A stretch of DNA of 64,000 nucleotides, taken from Desulfatitalea tepidiphila (GTDB lineage: Bacteria; Desulfobacterota; Desulfobacteria; Desulfobacterales; Desulfosarcinaceae). The stretch spans positions 372,001-436,000 of the forward strand of contig NZ_BCAG01000005.1 in assembly GCF_001293685.1 (NCBI RefSeq), written 5' to 3'. Positions within the stretch are counted from its first letter, which is position 1. Each line of letters starts with the position of its first letter. Made by a program: the position numbers and the translations under genes. Of the stretch, positions 7,838-16,752 are shown piece after piece. The notes beneath the pieces are model-generated. The model was not told the origin of the DNA and did no database searches. It saw only the letters and a program-made list of their open reading frames with translations.

Positions 7838-10800
7838 ATGGATAAGCCAATCGTAGCATTAGGTTTGTGTATGGGCGCATCCTCGGTCTCCCTGGTTCGC
7901 CTTGAACTCGATCGAACGACCGAATCGTCCCGAAAAATAAATGGGCGCCCGGTCATCATCGACCACATCGTGAGACCGCACGATGGCGACCCGAAGCAGA
8001 CCCTGTTTAAACTGATGGGAACGATGGATTGGAACGGCATCGACCGGGTGGCGGCAACCGGCCGCAAATTCCGCCATTTTCTCAACCTCTCCTCCATTCC
8101 CGAACCCCAGGCGGTCGAGTATGCCTACGACCACCTCAAACCCGCCGATGTCAATTGCCCGGCGGTGATCTCCGCCGGCGGCGAAACCTTCATGGTCTAC
8201 CAGCTCAATCCAGCGGGCAGGATCACCAATGTGCTCACCGGCAACAAATGCGCCGCCGGTACGGGTGAATTCTTCCTGCAGCAACTGCGCCGCATGAATG
8301 TGACGCTGGAAGAGGCAGGGCAATGGGCCGAAACCACGGAGCCTTACCATGTCTCCGGGCGCTGCTCGGTCTTTTGCAAATCAGATTGTACCCACGCAAC
8401 CAACAAGGGCGTTCCCAAGGCACGCGTCACGGCGGGACTCGGCCAGATGATGGCCAACAAGATCTTGGAACTGCTCAAAAAAGTGGACCGTCGCGATCTC
8501 ATGCTCGTGGGCGGCACGGCCCGCAACCAGATGATGGTGCGGTATCTGCGCGACGCCATTCCGGGGCTGATCATTCCAGACGAGGCCCCCTATTTCGAGG
8601 CACTGGGTGCGGCACTGTGGGCGCTGGAGAATCAACCCCAGCCCTTTCCCGGCGTGGATCGGCTCTTTGGCCAACAGCAGAACCGTTTCGATATCCTGCC
8701 GCCCCTGGCGCAGTTTCAAGACCAAGTCACCTTCAAGCAATTGACCCATGACACGGTGCGCGATGGAGATGTCTGCCTGCTCGGCCTGGACGTGGGCTCC
8801 ACGACCACCAAGGCCGTGCTCCTGCGCCAGAAGGACCATGCCCTGCTGGCCTCGGTCTATCTGAGGACCAACGGCGATCCGGTGGGCGCATCGCGTCATT
8901 GTTACCGCGCCATTCTCGAACAGGTCCAAAGCCGGGTCAACCCCGATCAGATCGAAATTATCGGGTTGGGGGTGTGCGGATCCGGACGCCAGATCGCCGG
9001 CCTGCACGCCCTGACCGATGGCGTGATCAACGAAATCATCGCCCATGCCACGGCATCGGTCTATTTCGACTGGGACGTGGATACCATATTCGAAATCGGC
9101 GGCCAGGATGCCAAATACACCTACATCACCAACGGTGTGCCGTCCGATTATGCCATGAACGAGGCCTGCTCGGCAGGCACCGGATCGTTTCTGGAAGAAT
9201 CGGCCCTGGAGACCCTGGGCGTGCCCATGGACCAAATCGCACCGGTGGCCCTGGGGGCGCGACGGCCTCCCAATTTCAATGATCAATGTGCCGCATTTAT
9301 CTCGTCGGACATCAAAAACGCCATTCATGACGGCATTGCCCATGAAGATATACTGGCCGGCCTGGTCTATTCGATCTGCATGAACTACAACAACCGGGTC
9401 AAGGGCAACCGCCCCATGGGTCGAAAGATCTTCATGCAGGGGGGCGTCTGCTACAATCAGGCCGTTCCCCTGGCCATGGCCGCCTTGACCGGCAAACCCA
9501 TCATCGTTCCCCCGGAACCCGGCCTGATGGGCGCCTTCGGGGCCGCCCTGGAAGTTCAAAAACGCATCACCAACGGATTGATGAAACCAGGCCGTTTCGA
9601 CCTGGCCGTGTTGGCCGATCGCGAAACCCAATACGGAAAGTCATTTATCTGCAAGGGTGGCGCCGGAAAATGCGATCGCCGCTGTGAAATCACCCGCATC
9701 ATCATCGAAGGCAAAACCTATCCATTCGGCGGCGCCTGCAACCGCTACGACAACATGCGCCGCAATCAGCGGTTCGATGTGGCCAAACTCGATCTGGTCC
9801 GCGTGCGCCAACAGCTCGTCTTCGGCAAGTACGCGCCTGTTCCGCCCGACCCGTCAGCGCCACATTACCGCGGCCGGATCGGGTTGAACCGCAGCTTCCT
9901 GGTCAACACCTATTACCCCCTGTACGCCCACTTTTTCAGCCGCCTGGGATTTACCCCTGTGCTGCCCGACACGGCCGATCCGGCCGGTATCGATCAGCGC
10001 AATGCGCCATTTTGCTATCCGTCCGAGCTGGCCCACGGCTTTTTCCACGATCTGTTGACCCGCCATCTACCGCTGACGGCGATCTTCATGCCCCATTTCA
10101 AATCGGTGCCGAGACTCGACGATACGCTCAGCGCCCAGGTCTGTCCCCTGGTCCAGGGCGAGACGTTTTACCTGCAGTCGACTTTCAAACCGCTTATCCA
10201 ACGCCTTGAATCCGAGGGCACCCGAATTTTCGCGCCGCTGATCGAACTGGGAAAAGGCCTGGAGGATGCGCGCAAGCCGTTGGTAGGTACGGCGACGGCC
10301 ATGGGAATATCCAAATCCATGGCGGAACAGGCATTTGAAAAGGCCCTGGCCGTCATGGCGGCCTGCCAGGCGGAAATGGAGGATATCGGCCGCCAGGCCC
10401 TGGCGGATCTGGCAAATGACACGCGAAAAATCGGCGTGGTCATTTTCGCAAGGCCCTACAACGGTTTTGTGGAAGAGGCCCACAAGGGCATCCCCCACAA
10501 ATTCGCCAGCCGCGGCATCATGGTGCTGCCGCTCGATTTTCTCGATCTGTCCGGCCGACCGACCAAACGTCACATGTACTGGGGCATGGGGCAACGCATC
10601 ATGGCCGGTGCCAGGCTGATCAAATCCCATCCCCAGCTCTTTGGCACCTACATCACCAATTTTTCCTGCGGCCCCGATTCGTTTCTGGTCGGCTATTTCA
10701 GAAACCTGATGGGTCGTAAGCCCTCGTTGACCCTCGAACTGGACAGCCACACGGCCGACGCCGGGCTGGAGACACGCATCGAGGCCTTTCTCGATATCGT

Positions 10801-12217
10801 GCACGCCTATCGCCAACTGGAGGCAACGGCACCCGATCGACCCTCGGACGCCGAAGACTATCGACCGGCCCGCACCATGGTTCACGACGGCGTTTTCAGC
10901 GTCATCGACGCACAGGGCCGCACGCTGCCCTACACCGACCCCCGGGTGAAGCTGCTCTTTCCATCCATGGGCGACCTGGCCACCCGGGCTATCGCCGCCG
11001 TCTTTGCCGGCAGTGGGTTTCACACCCACGCCCACGCGCCCAGCAACGAAGCGATCCTCAAGCTGGGCCGCGGCAACACCACCTGCAAGGAGTGCCTGCC
11101 GCTGATTCTCACCACCGGCACCCTGCTCGATTACCTGCACCACCAGAAACAGCCGGACGAAGTGGTGCTCTACTTCATGCCCACCGGCTCGGGGCCATGC
11201 CGCTTCGGACAGTATTACATCTTCATGGAAGATCTGGTGCGCAAACTCAAAATCCCCGATGTGGCCATGTTCTCCCTCTCCTCGGACGACGGCTACGAAG
11301 GATTGCCCACCAGTCTGCACCGCAAGGGATGGTGGGCGGTGGTGATCTCCGATATCTTCGAGGATATCCGTGCCATGCTGCTGGCCAACGCTCAGGCCAG
11401 GGACACGGCCACGTCCCTGTTCGAGCGGCAATACGCGCTCGTACTGGAAGCCCTCCGCAAGGGACGCTTCGAGGTCCTGGAACGTACCCTGGCCGAGGTA
11501 GCCGCCCGATTGGCGCGCATTCCGCTGAAGCGGCCGATGGAAGAGGTGCCGGTGATCTCTTTGATGGGAGAGATATTCGTACGCCGGGACGGCCTCTCCC
11601 GGCAATATCTGACCGAACAACTGGCAGACAAAGGGTTTGCCGCCGTGTGCGCACCGGTGGCCGAATGGGTTCACTATTCTAATTACCTGGTCAACAAGGG
11701 ATTGAGTGATCGGGGGCCCATCGGCTGGCGCAACAAAATCGGCGCCCGTATCAAGCAGCACTTCATGCATAAGGACGAACGGCGGATCAGGACGATTCTG
11801 GCCTCCTCCGGTCTGGTGGCATCCCATTCGGCGGACATCGAAGACATCATGGATGCCGCCAGGCCTTATATTTCACCCCATCTGGCCGGTGAAGCCATTC
11901 TTACCGTGGGCAGTTCCCTGAAAGAGGTGGCTTCGGTCTCCTGCGGTGTCATCGCCATCGGCCCGTTCGGCTGCATGCCCAATCGCCTGGCCGAATCGCT
12001 TTTGAACGAGGCCATGAAAGGTGAAGATAAACTGGCGTCCGAACCCCATAATGAAGAACTCATGGCCGCCTTGACCGATGTGCACGATCTGCCGTTTCTG
12101 GCCATCGAGAGCGATGGATCGCCTTTCCCACAGCTGATCCATGCCAAGCTCGAAGCCTTCTGCCTGCGGGCGGAACGCATGCATCTGCGGATGCTCTCGG
12201 CCAAACTGCGAAACTGA
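7838..12217 (+). CDS. acyl-CoA dehydratase activase (BadF/BadG/BcrA/BcrD type), multidomain
   Basis: 1459 residues from the ATG preceded by GGAGGTCTGAG; upstream starts lack such a site. Two ASKHA ATPase modules of the 2-hydroxyglutaryl-CoA dehydratase activator type lie in tandem. The first is about 1-290 (NKCAAGTGEFFLQQLRRM), the second about 325-590 (GLDVGSTTTKAVLL, FEIGGQDAKYT, CSAGTGSFLEES). A large C-terminal region of the DUF2229/CoA-enzyme-activase kind follows, with many Cys (CKECLPLIL, GPCRFGQYY). Such proteins use ATP and an iron-sulfur cluster to inject low-potential electrons into a dehydratase or reductase. No dehydratase subunit genes lie beside it. Confidence 0.85.
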   Translation: MDKPIVALGLCMGASSVSLVRLELDRTTESSRKINGRPVIIDHIVRPHDGDPKQTLFKLMGTMDWNGIDRVAATGRKFRHFLNLSSIPEPQAVEYAYDHLKPADVNCPAVISAGGETFMVYQLNPAGRITNVLTGNKCAAGTGEFFLQQLRRMNVTLEEAGQWAETTEPYHVSGRCSVFCKSDCTHATNKGVPKARVTAGLGQMMANKILELLKKVDRRDLMLVGGTARNQMMVRYLRDAIPGLIIPDEAPYFEALGAALWALENQPQPFPGVDRLFGQQQNRFDILPPLAQFQDQVTFKQLTHDTVRDGDVCLLGLDVGSTTTKAVLLRQKDHALLASVYLRTNGDPVGASRHCYRAILEQVQSRVNPDQIEIIGLGVCGSGRQIAGLHALTDGVINEIIAHATASVYFDWDVDTIFEIGGQDAKYTYITNGVPSDYAMNEACSAGTGSFLEESALETLGVPMDQIAPVALGARRPPNFNDQCAAFISSDIKNAIHDGIAHEDILAGLVYSICMNYNNRVKGNRPMGRKIFMQGGVCYNQAVPLAMAALTGKPIIVPPEPGLMGAFGAALEVQKRITNGLMKPGRFDLAVLADRETQYGKSFICKGGAGKCDRRCEITRIIIEGKTYPFGGACNRYDNMRRNQRFDVAKLDLVRVRQQLVFGKYAPVPPDPSAPHYRGRIGLNRSFLVNTYYPLYAHFFSRLGFTPVLPDTADPAGIDQRNAPFCYPSELAHGFFHDLLTRHLPLTAIFMPHFKSVPRLDDTLSAQVCPLVQGETFYLQSTFKPLIQRLESEGTRIFAPLIELGKGLEDARKPLVGTATAMGISKSMAEQAFEKALAVMAACQAEMEDIGRQALADLANDTRKIGVVIFARPYNGFVEEAHKGIPHKFASRGIMVLPLDFLDLSGRPTKRHMYWGMGQRIMAGARLIKSHPQLFGTYITNFSCGPDSFLVGYFRNLMGRKPSLTLELDSHTADAGLETRIEAFLDIVHAYRQLEATAPDRPSDAEDYRPARTMVHDGVFSVIDAQGRTLPYTDPRVKLLFPSMGDLATRAIAAVFAGSGFHTHAHAPSNEAILKLGRGNTTCKECLPLILTTGTLLDYLHHQKQPDEVVLYFMPTGSGPCRFGQYYIFMEDLVRKLKIPDVAMFSLSSDDGYEGLPTSLHRKGWWAVVISDIFEDIRAMLLANAQARDTATSLFERQYALVLEALRKGRFEVLERTLAEVAARLARIPLKRPMEEVPVISLMGEIFVRRDGLSRQYLTEQLADKGFAAVCAPVAEWVHYSNYLVNKGLSDRGPIGWRNKIGARIKQHFMHKDERRIRTILASSGLVASHSADIEDIMDAARPYISPHLAGEAILTVGSSLKEVASVSCGVIAIGPFGCMPNRLAESLLNEAMKGEDKLASEPHNEELMAALTDVHDLPFLAIESDGSPFPQLIHAKLEAFCLRAERMHLRMLSAKLRN

Positions 12218-12218
12218 T

Positions 12219-12446
12219 TTAGCTGTTTTCCGCATCGACCTTGCGGCGATCCGGGCGCTTGCGCCGATCATTCCGGGTGGAGAGCGTCACCACGACGCCA
12301 TCCCGCACGCTCTGGCGGCGATCGGTCCGGTTCTGGCGGCGATCCCGCTGCCGGATCGCTTTGGACGGCTGAGGTTGGCGCCTCTTCTCCTGTTGGTTCG
12401 GGTCGCTGTGCACGGGTGCAACCGTGCCTACGATGATATCCACCAT
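12219..12446 (-). CDS. small Arg/Asp-rich repeat protein
   Basis: 75 residues behind a textbook ribosome binding site (AGGAGGTGA, 6 bases before the ATG), which makes a real gene likely. The C-terminal half repeats a D/N-RR theme: RDRRQNRTDRRQSVRDG, then RNDRRKRPDRRK. The N-terminus is MVDIIVGTVAP. It is strongly basic with no membrane segment or cysteine. I do not know its function; a nucleic-acid or membrane-surface binding role is only a guess from charge. It is convergent with the activase gene, with one base between the stop codons. Confidence 0.6.
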   Translation of the reverse strand: MVDIIVGTVAPVHSDPNQQEKRRQPQPSKAIRQRDRRQNRTDRRQSVRDGVVVTLSTRNDRRKRPDRRKVDAENS

Positions 12447-12640
12447 AACGGGTCACCTCCTGATCACTTCATCGGCACCTGTGACGCGATACTTTAGCAA
12501 ATGAACCGTACGCTATTGCCATCAGCTGCAACCTGTCCAATATTAGTTTCACTTTACGCAGATGAACAGCATGCCATTCTAGCTTCAAGGCACGGCAAAG
12601 AACGACGATTCGATCGACAGGCGCAGGGAGAGACGACCTC

Positions 12641-13792
12641 ATGGAAAAAATCAAGATTGCCATCATCGGTGTTGGCAATTGCTGCAGCGCCCTGGTGCAG
12701 GGACTGGCCTATTATGGCAATACATCTTCCGAACAGGCCATTGGCCTCATGCATTGGGACATGGGCGGTTACACCCCCCACGACATCGAGATCGTGGCGG
12801 CCTTTGACGTGGATCGACGCAAGGTCGGCAAGGATGTGAGCGAAGCCATTTTTGCCCAGCCCAACTGCACCGCCACATTTTGTAAGAATGTCCCGGCCAG
12901 CGGCACCATCGTGCAGATGGGACGCGTCATGGATGGCATCTCCGACCACATGCGGGACTATGACGCGCAGCGCACCTTTCTCGAAGCGGACCTGCCCCAG
13001 CCGGACAAAGCCGACATCGTCAGGACACTCGTTGATAGCGGCGCCGAAGTGTTACTCAACTACCTGCCGGTAGGTTCCGAGCAGGCCTCCCGATTCTACG
13101 CCGAGTGCGCTCTCGACGCCGGCACGGCTTTCATCAACAATATTCCGGTGTTCATTGCCAGCGACCCGCTGTGGTCCGGTCGATTCAAGGAAAAGGGGCT
13201 GCCCATTATCGGCGACGACATTAAATCTCAACTCGGCGCGACGATCACCCACCGCGTCCTCACCGACCTGTTTAAAAAGCGAGGGGTAAAACTCGAAAGA
13301 ACTTATCAACTCAATACCGGTGGCAATACCGACTTTTTGAACATGCTCAACCGAGAACGACTCTCTTCCAAAAAAAAATCAAAAACAGAAGCCGTGCAGT
13401 CGGTGACCGCCGAACGGTTGACCGATGAAAATATCCACGTGGGACCAAGCGATTATGTGGCTTGGCAGAAAGACAACAAGGTTTGCTTTATCCGCATGGA
13501 AGGCCGTCTGTTCGGCGATGTCCCCATGAATCTGGAACTGCGCCTGTCTGTTGAAGACTCACCCAACTCGGCCGGCGTCGCCATCGATGCCATCCGGTGC
13601 GCCAAAATGGCCCTGGCTCGGGGCGAAGGAGGCGTTCTGGAAGGCCCTTCGGCCTATTTTTGCAAGCATCCTCCGCGGCAGGTGAATGACGATGAGGCCT
13701 ATCGACTGATCGAAGCCTTTATCCGACAGCATCCAAAACAGGTCGAGGTCCGTCAAGTCAAACCGTTGCGTGCTGCCCAAAGCGGCAGCTGA
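12641..13792 (+). CDS. ino1: inositol-3-phosphate synthase
   Basis: 383 residues. The Rossmann start [18 protein letters not shown], the segment [15 protein letters not shown], the [10 protein letters not shown] strand and the catalytic-region motif [15 protein letters not shown] identify the bacterial/archaeal-size myo-inositol-1-phosphate synthase. It converts glucose 6-phosphate to inositol 3-phosphate with NAD. The product could feed phosphatidylinositol-type lipids or inositol-based solutes. No partner gene for either pathway is adjacent. The gene stands alone; element copy B follows 47 bases after the stop. Confidence 0.92.
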   Translation: MEKIKIAIIGVGNCCSALVQGLAYYGNTSSEQAIGLMHWDMGGYTPHDIEIVAAFDVDRRKVGKDVSEAIFAQPNCTATFCKNVPASGTIVQMGRVMDGISDHMRDYDAQRTFLEADLPQPDKADIVRTLVDSGAEVLLNYLPVGSEQASRFYAECALDAGTAFINNIPVFIASDPLWSGRFKEKGLPIIGDDIKSQLGATITHRVLTDLFKKRGVKLERTYQLNTGGNTDFLNMLNRERLSSKKKSKTEAVQSVTAERLTDENIHVGPSDYVAWQKDNKVCFIRMEGRLFGDVPMNLELRLSVEDSPNSAGVAIDAIRCAKMALARGEGGVLEGPSAYFCKHPPRQVNDDEAYRLIEAFIRQHPKQVEVRQVKPLRAAQSGS

Positions 13793-13838
13793 CCCTCGCT
13801 GCAGATATCCCTCATGTTAAGCGAATCATGCGTTGGCC

Positions 13839-14141
13839 AGGGATTCTAACTGAACTTGATTGATTAAACCCGGCGTGGGTGGAACAGGTGGCCGATGCCA
13901 CACGCCAAGCGGTCAAGAGCCAGTAAAATGCACGGCGGGCGGCCCAGAAACTCGCTGCGCTCAAACAGTCTGGGCCGCTTGTCCGCCGTTTGCATTTAAC
14001 TGGCTCTAAGACCGCAGGCTCACGTGGCCCTGGCCACCTGCCCCACCCACGCCTGCCATCTCGATTGCCATGCGATTTTTTTAATCAAAAAACTTTGGGA
14101 AGCGCACCCTTAAAGGTGAATCGCATTCAGTTAGAATTGCT
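13839..14141. repeat. palindromic MITE-like element, copy B (303 bp)
   Basis: A full-length copy in the opposite orientation to copy A, lying between the convergent ino1 and cdaA genes. Ends are AGGGATTCTAACTGAA on the left and CATTCAGTTAGAATTGCT on the right. The flanks ATGCGTTGGCC / GTGTGTTGGGG agree at 7 of 11 positions, a decayed target duplication. The inner arms pair as GAGCCAG / CTGGCTC. Confidence 0.85.
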
Positions 14142-14180
14142 GTGTGTTGGGGTGTCTTAATACGCCGGTGGGGCTCTGTC

Positions 14181-15620
14181 CTATGCGTCGCGACGGCGGA
14201 TGGTATACCGCACGGTCACCTTGCCCTGGCCGGGGGAGTCGCCAGCCAGACGCACGCCCGTTTTGGTCACCACCGGCACGTCGACCTGGCCCGATACGGT
14301 GAGCCGGTCCAGTTTCACCTTCTCTGTGTAGAGGGTGCTGATCTTCTCGAGTAGCCCCTTGGTGCCGATGGCAGCCAGGCGATTCGGCGTGACCGAGACG
14401 CTTTCGAGAATCAACCCGTCCGGCAAGGCACCGACCCAATCCACCTGGACCGGAAGTTCCTTCCGGGTGGGCACATCCAAGGCCACCTGCACCTCAGGCG
14501 GCTCGATGCGGTTCAACCGCACCCCGGGCGGCAGCGTGATGTTGTCCCTGGAAAGACTGAAAAGATTCATTCCATTGACCGCCGTGCTCAGATCCAGCTT
14601 GGCCTTGACCTGGTCGGCACGCAACGATCCGATCAAGGCACTCGAACCGCTCAAATGCAGCCGCACGGTATTGACCGATGTGGAAATGATCTGCATTCCC
14701 GAATCACGATTGGAATACTCCAGCGGCACCTCGACGCTGGTCAATGTCTCCATGCCCTTGGCAATGCTGAACCAGACCCCGGCCATGCACAAAAAGCATA
14801 TGGCTGCGGCCACGGCCAGCTCCCGGCGCTCGCGCTGAATTCCCTGGTTGTTGGCGCCCCCCGCGCCCACATGCGCCGCCAGGGTCTTTTTGAGGGACAA
14901 GTTGTCATAAATCGGAACGAAAGTCTGCCCCTTGGCCGCTACCACCTGTCCCCGCTCTTCGGAAACCACGATGACCAACGCGTCGGACTGCTCGGCCATT
15001 CCAACCGCCGCCCGGTGACGGGTCCCATAGTATTGGGGCAAATCATCCCTCAAACTCAATGGCAGGATGGCCCCCACACGGGTCACCCGGTTGTTCTCGA
15101 GGATGGCGGCGCCATCGTGGACGGGATTCCCGTTGTAAAAAATCGAAAGGAGCATCTCCTTGGAGATGAGGCCGCCCCATGTGACACCGCCCTGGATGAT
15201 CTCGTCCAGGTCATCTTTGCCCGGGATCACGATAAGCGCGCCGGTGCGGGTTCTTGCCAATTCATAGACCCCTTCCACGATGCTGTCGATGGGGGTCCGC
15301 ACGGTTTTGTGGGGAAAATCCCACAGCAGGGCCTTCAAATTCTTGGCCTGGAGGACGTTCCTGATCTCGTTGCGAAATACGATCACGATGATCAGCGCCG
15401 CACCCGCGATGATGCCTTGCATGGCCCAACTGGTCACGATCAAGCCCAGGGTCACGGCGATTCGCTGGAATATCCACAAGAGGGCGATGCCGACCAACAC
15501 ACGCATGACGTTGGTGCCCCGAAACAGCACATAGAGACGAAACAGGATATATCCGTTCAACAGGATATCGACAATATCCTGCCACCGGATGGAGTGGAAG
15601 AAAGCAAAGAGGAAGTTCAT
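14181..15620 (-). CDS. cdaA: diadenylate cyclase CdaA fused to YbbR/CdaR domains
   Basis: About 480 residues from the ATG giving MNFLFAFFHSIRWQ; a GTG 39 bases upstream overlaps the previous gene and is the alternative start. Three membrane helices at the N-terminus are followed by a DAC domain with both signature motifs: NPVHDGAAIL (DGA) and GTRHRAAVGM (RHR). These make c-di-AMP from two ATP. After a fourth helix (about 270-290) come YbbR-type beta repeats, outside the membrane by topology. CdaA and its regulator CdaR are normally separate proteins; here they are one chain. The DUF2914 gene just upstream is likely co-transcribed. Confidence 0.88.
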   Translation of the reverse strand: MNFLFAFFHSIRWQDIVDILLNGYILFRLYVLFRGTNVMRVLVGIALLWIFQRIAVTLGLIVTSWAMQGIIAGAALIIVIVFRNEIRNVLQAKNLKALLWDFPHKTVRTPIDSIVEGVYELARTRTGALIVIPGKDDLDEIIQGGVTWGGLISKEMLLSIFYNGNPVHDGAAILENNRVTRVGAILPLSLRDDLPQYYGTRHRAAVGMAEQSDALVIVVSEERGQVVAAKGQTFVPIYDNLSLKKTLAAHVGAGGANNQGIQRERRELAVAAAICFLCMAGVWFSIAKGMETLTSVEVPLEYSNRDSGMQIISTSVNTVRLHLSGSSALIGSLRADQVKAKLDLSTAVNGMNLFSLSRDNITLPPGVRLNRIEPPEVQVALDVPTRKELPVQVDWVGALPDGLILESVSVTPNRLAAIGTKGLLEKISTLYTEKVKLDRLTVSGQVDVPVVTKTGVRLAGDSPGQGKVTVRYTIRRRDA

Positions 15621-15645
15621 AGCAGGCAACCACAAAACGCTGGGT

Positions 15646-16071
15646 TCAATCAACGACACTGAATCGCAATGTCTGGATCAGTTCGTCCTCGGCATCCAGG
15701 ATCTCAACGCGCCAGGGCCCCTTGTCGTCATCGCGCAATTGAACGCTGCTGTAAGTCGCCCAGCTGGGTGGCTTGAGTGTCAGGCGCTTGGCAGTGACCA
15801 GTTCATCACGCCGAAACCATTTGTGCTGAACAAAGGTGGTTTGAGCAACGCCCGCAAAAGCGCTGTAGCAGGAAATTCTACCGACATTGATGGAAAAAGC
15901 CGCGGCAACGTGTTTGGGTTCGTATCCCTCGATCGATTCGCACATGGCGGCCCGCACGAGTCGAAACGGTTTGGCCTGGGCGGCAAAATCATCGTCGGCC
16001 GCAAAAGCCTTCGAAAACCCGGCGAAAAGAAAAACCAAAACGATCCAGCAACCAACATATCTGCGTTTCAT
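15646..16071 (-). CDS. DUF2914 domain protein, secreted
   Basis: 141 residues. Residues 1-24 form a signal peptide (MKRRYVGCWIVLVFLFAGFSKAFA). The rest matches the DUF2914 pattern: a strand-rich domain with VHHKWF-like QHKWFRRDEL, SWATYSS and GPWRVEILDAEDELI. Proteins of this family are periplasmic or membrane-tethered with unknown function. It ends 26 bases before the CdaA ATG and overlaps the alternative GTG start, so the two probably form one unit. Confidence 0.78.
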   Translation of the reverse strand: MKRRYVGCWIVLVFLFAGFSKAFAADDDFAAQAKPFRLVRAAMCESIEGYEPKHVAAAFSINVGRISCYSAFAGVAQTTFVQHKWFRRDELVTAKRLTLKPPSWATYSSVQLRDDDKGPWRVEILDAEDELIQTLRFSVVD

Positions 16072-16268
16072 CGCGATTTATCTTCAGGTCCTGTAATTAA
16101 AGGTTTAAAAAATTCCTTCTAACGGAATTGCCGACTTTTGCAAGGAAAAAGCATCCCGCGATCCATTTCGGACTAAAAACCATCAGGCTTTCGGGATGTC
16201 AGGAACAAGGAAAAATGCGGGGGAGGAGAAGGCGGGCGGCAAGACAGAAAAGATACAGCTCCGTGGGG

Positions 16269-16415
16269 TCAGGGCCGCCGCAACAGATCGGCCAGCGTCT
16301 TTTCCACAATCACCTCCTTGTTTTCGCTTTTATCGTGGATCATCTGGATCATGGCCTTGTCAACGACCCATCCAAAACCAAGCTCGTCAAAAAAAATGAT
16401 CTCTTTCTTTTTCAC
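16269..16415 (-). CDS. possible 48-residue hypothetical protein
   Basis: A GTG start preceded by AGAAGGGGG gives a 48-residue, lysine- and aspartate-rich protein (start VKKKEIIFFDELGFGW, end KTLADLLRRP). The same frame opens further upstream to 16550, but without a good start. The composition is protein-like, and the spacing of the ribosome binding site is good. There is no family match that I know. It could be a chance ORF. Confidence 0.4.
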   Translation of the reverse strand: MKKKEIIFFDELGFGWVVDKAMIQMIHDKSENKEVIVEKTLADLLRRP

Positions 16416-16545
16416 GGCAACCCCCTTCTGTAGGTAAGGTCCATCCCTCTCCGCAACACGATGGGAACACAGCCTCGGGCGCGGCTCGGTACCCTTAATA
16501 TCGCCAGGCGCCGATACGAGCTTTAGTCGTTTTTGAATGCCCTGC

Positions 16546-16606
16546 AGCATCGGCCACCTGTTCTATACTCGCCGGGTATAATGAATCGCATTCAGTTAGA
16601 ATCGCT
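16546..16606. repeat. palindromic MITE-like element, fragment C (one end only)
   Basis: About 61 bases matching the right end of the A-orientation element: the CATCGGCCACCTG arm segment, then GCCGGGTATAATGAATCGCA and the terminal CAGTTAGAATCGCT. The rest of the element is missing. It lies in the divergent gap before the MFS gene. Confidence 0.7.
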
Positions 16607-16752
16607 CGGCACCGCCGCTATCACTTGTGGCGCCTGGGGGTGGCATGCTAATATCGCCCCCTGATTTTGCCCTCCACAATTACAGGTTGTGCATGACCAT
16701 CGACGACCGTTCGTTCCACCATGATACGGAGATGTGCTCAAGGAGAAACTGA

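Noticed and set aside
10067-11827. Long minus-strand reading frame (about 586 codons) under the acyl-CoA dehydratase activase gene
   Set aside because: It is antisense to a well-supported gene, has no ribosome binding site and no recognisable domain; long shadow frames are expected in GC-rich coding DNA.
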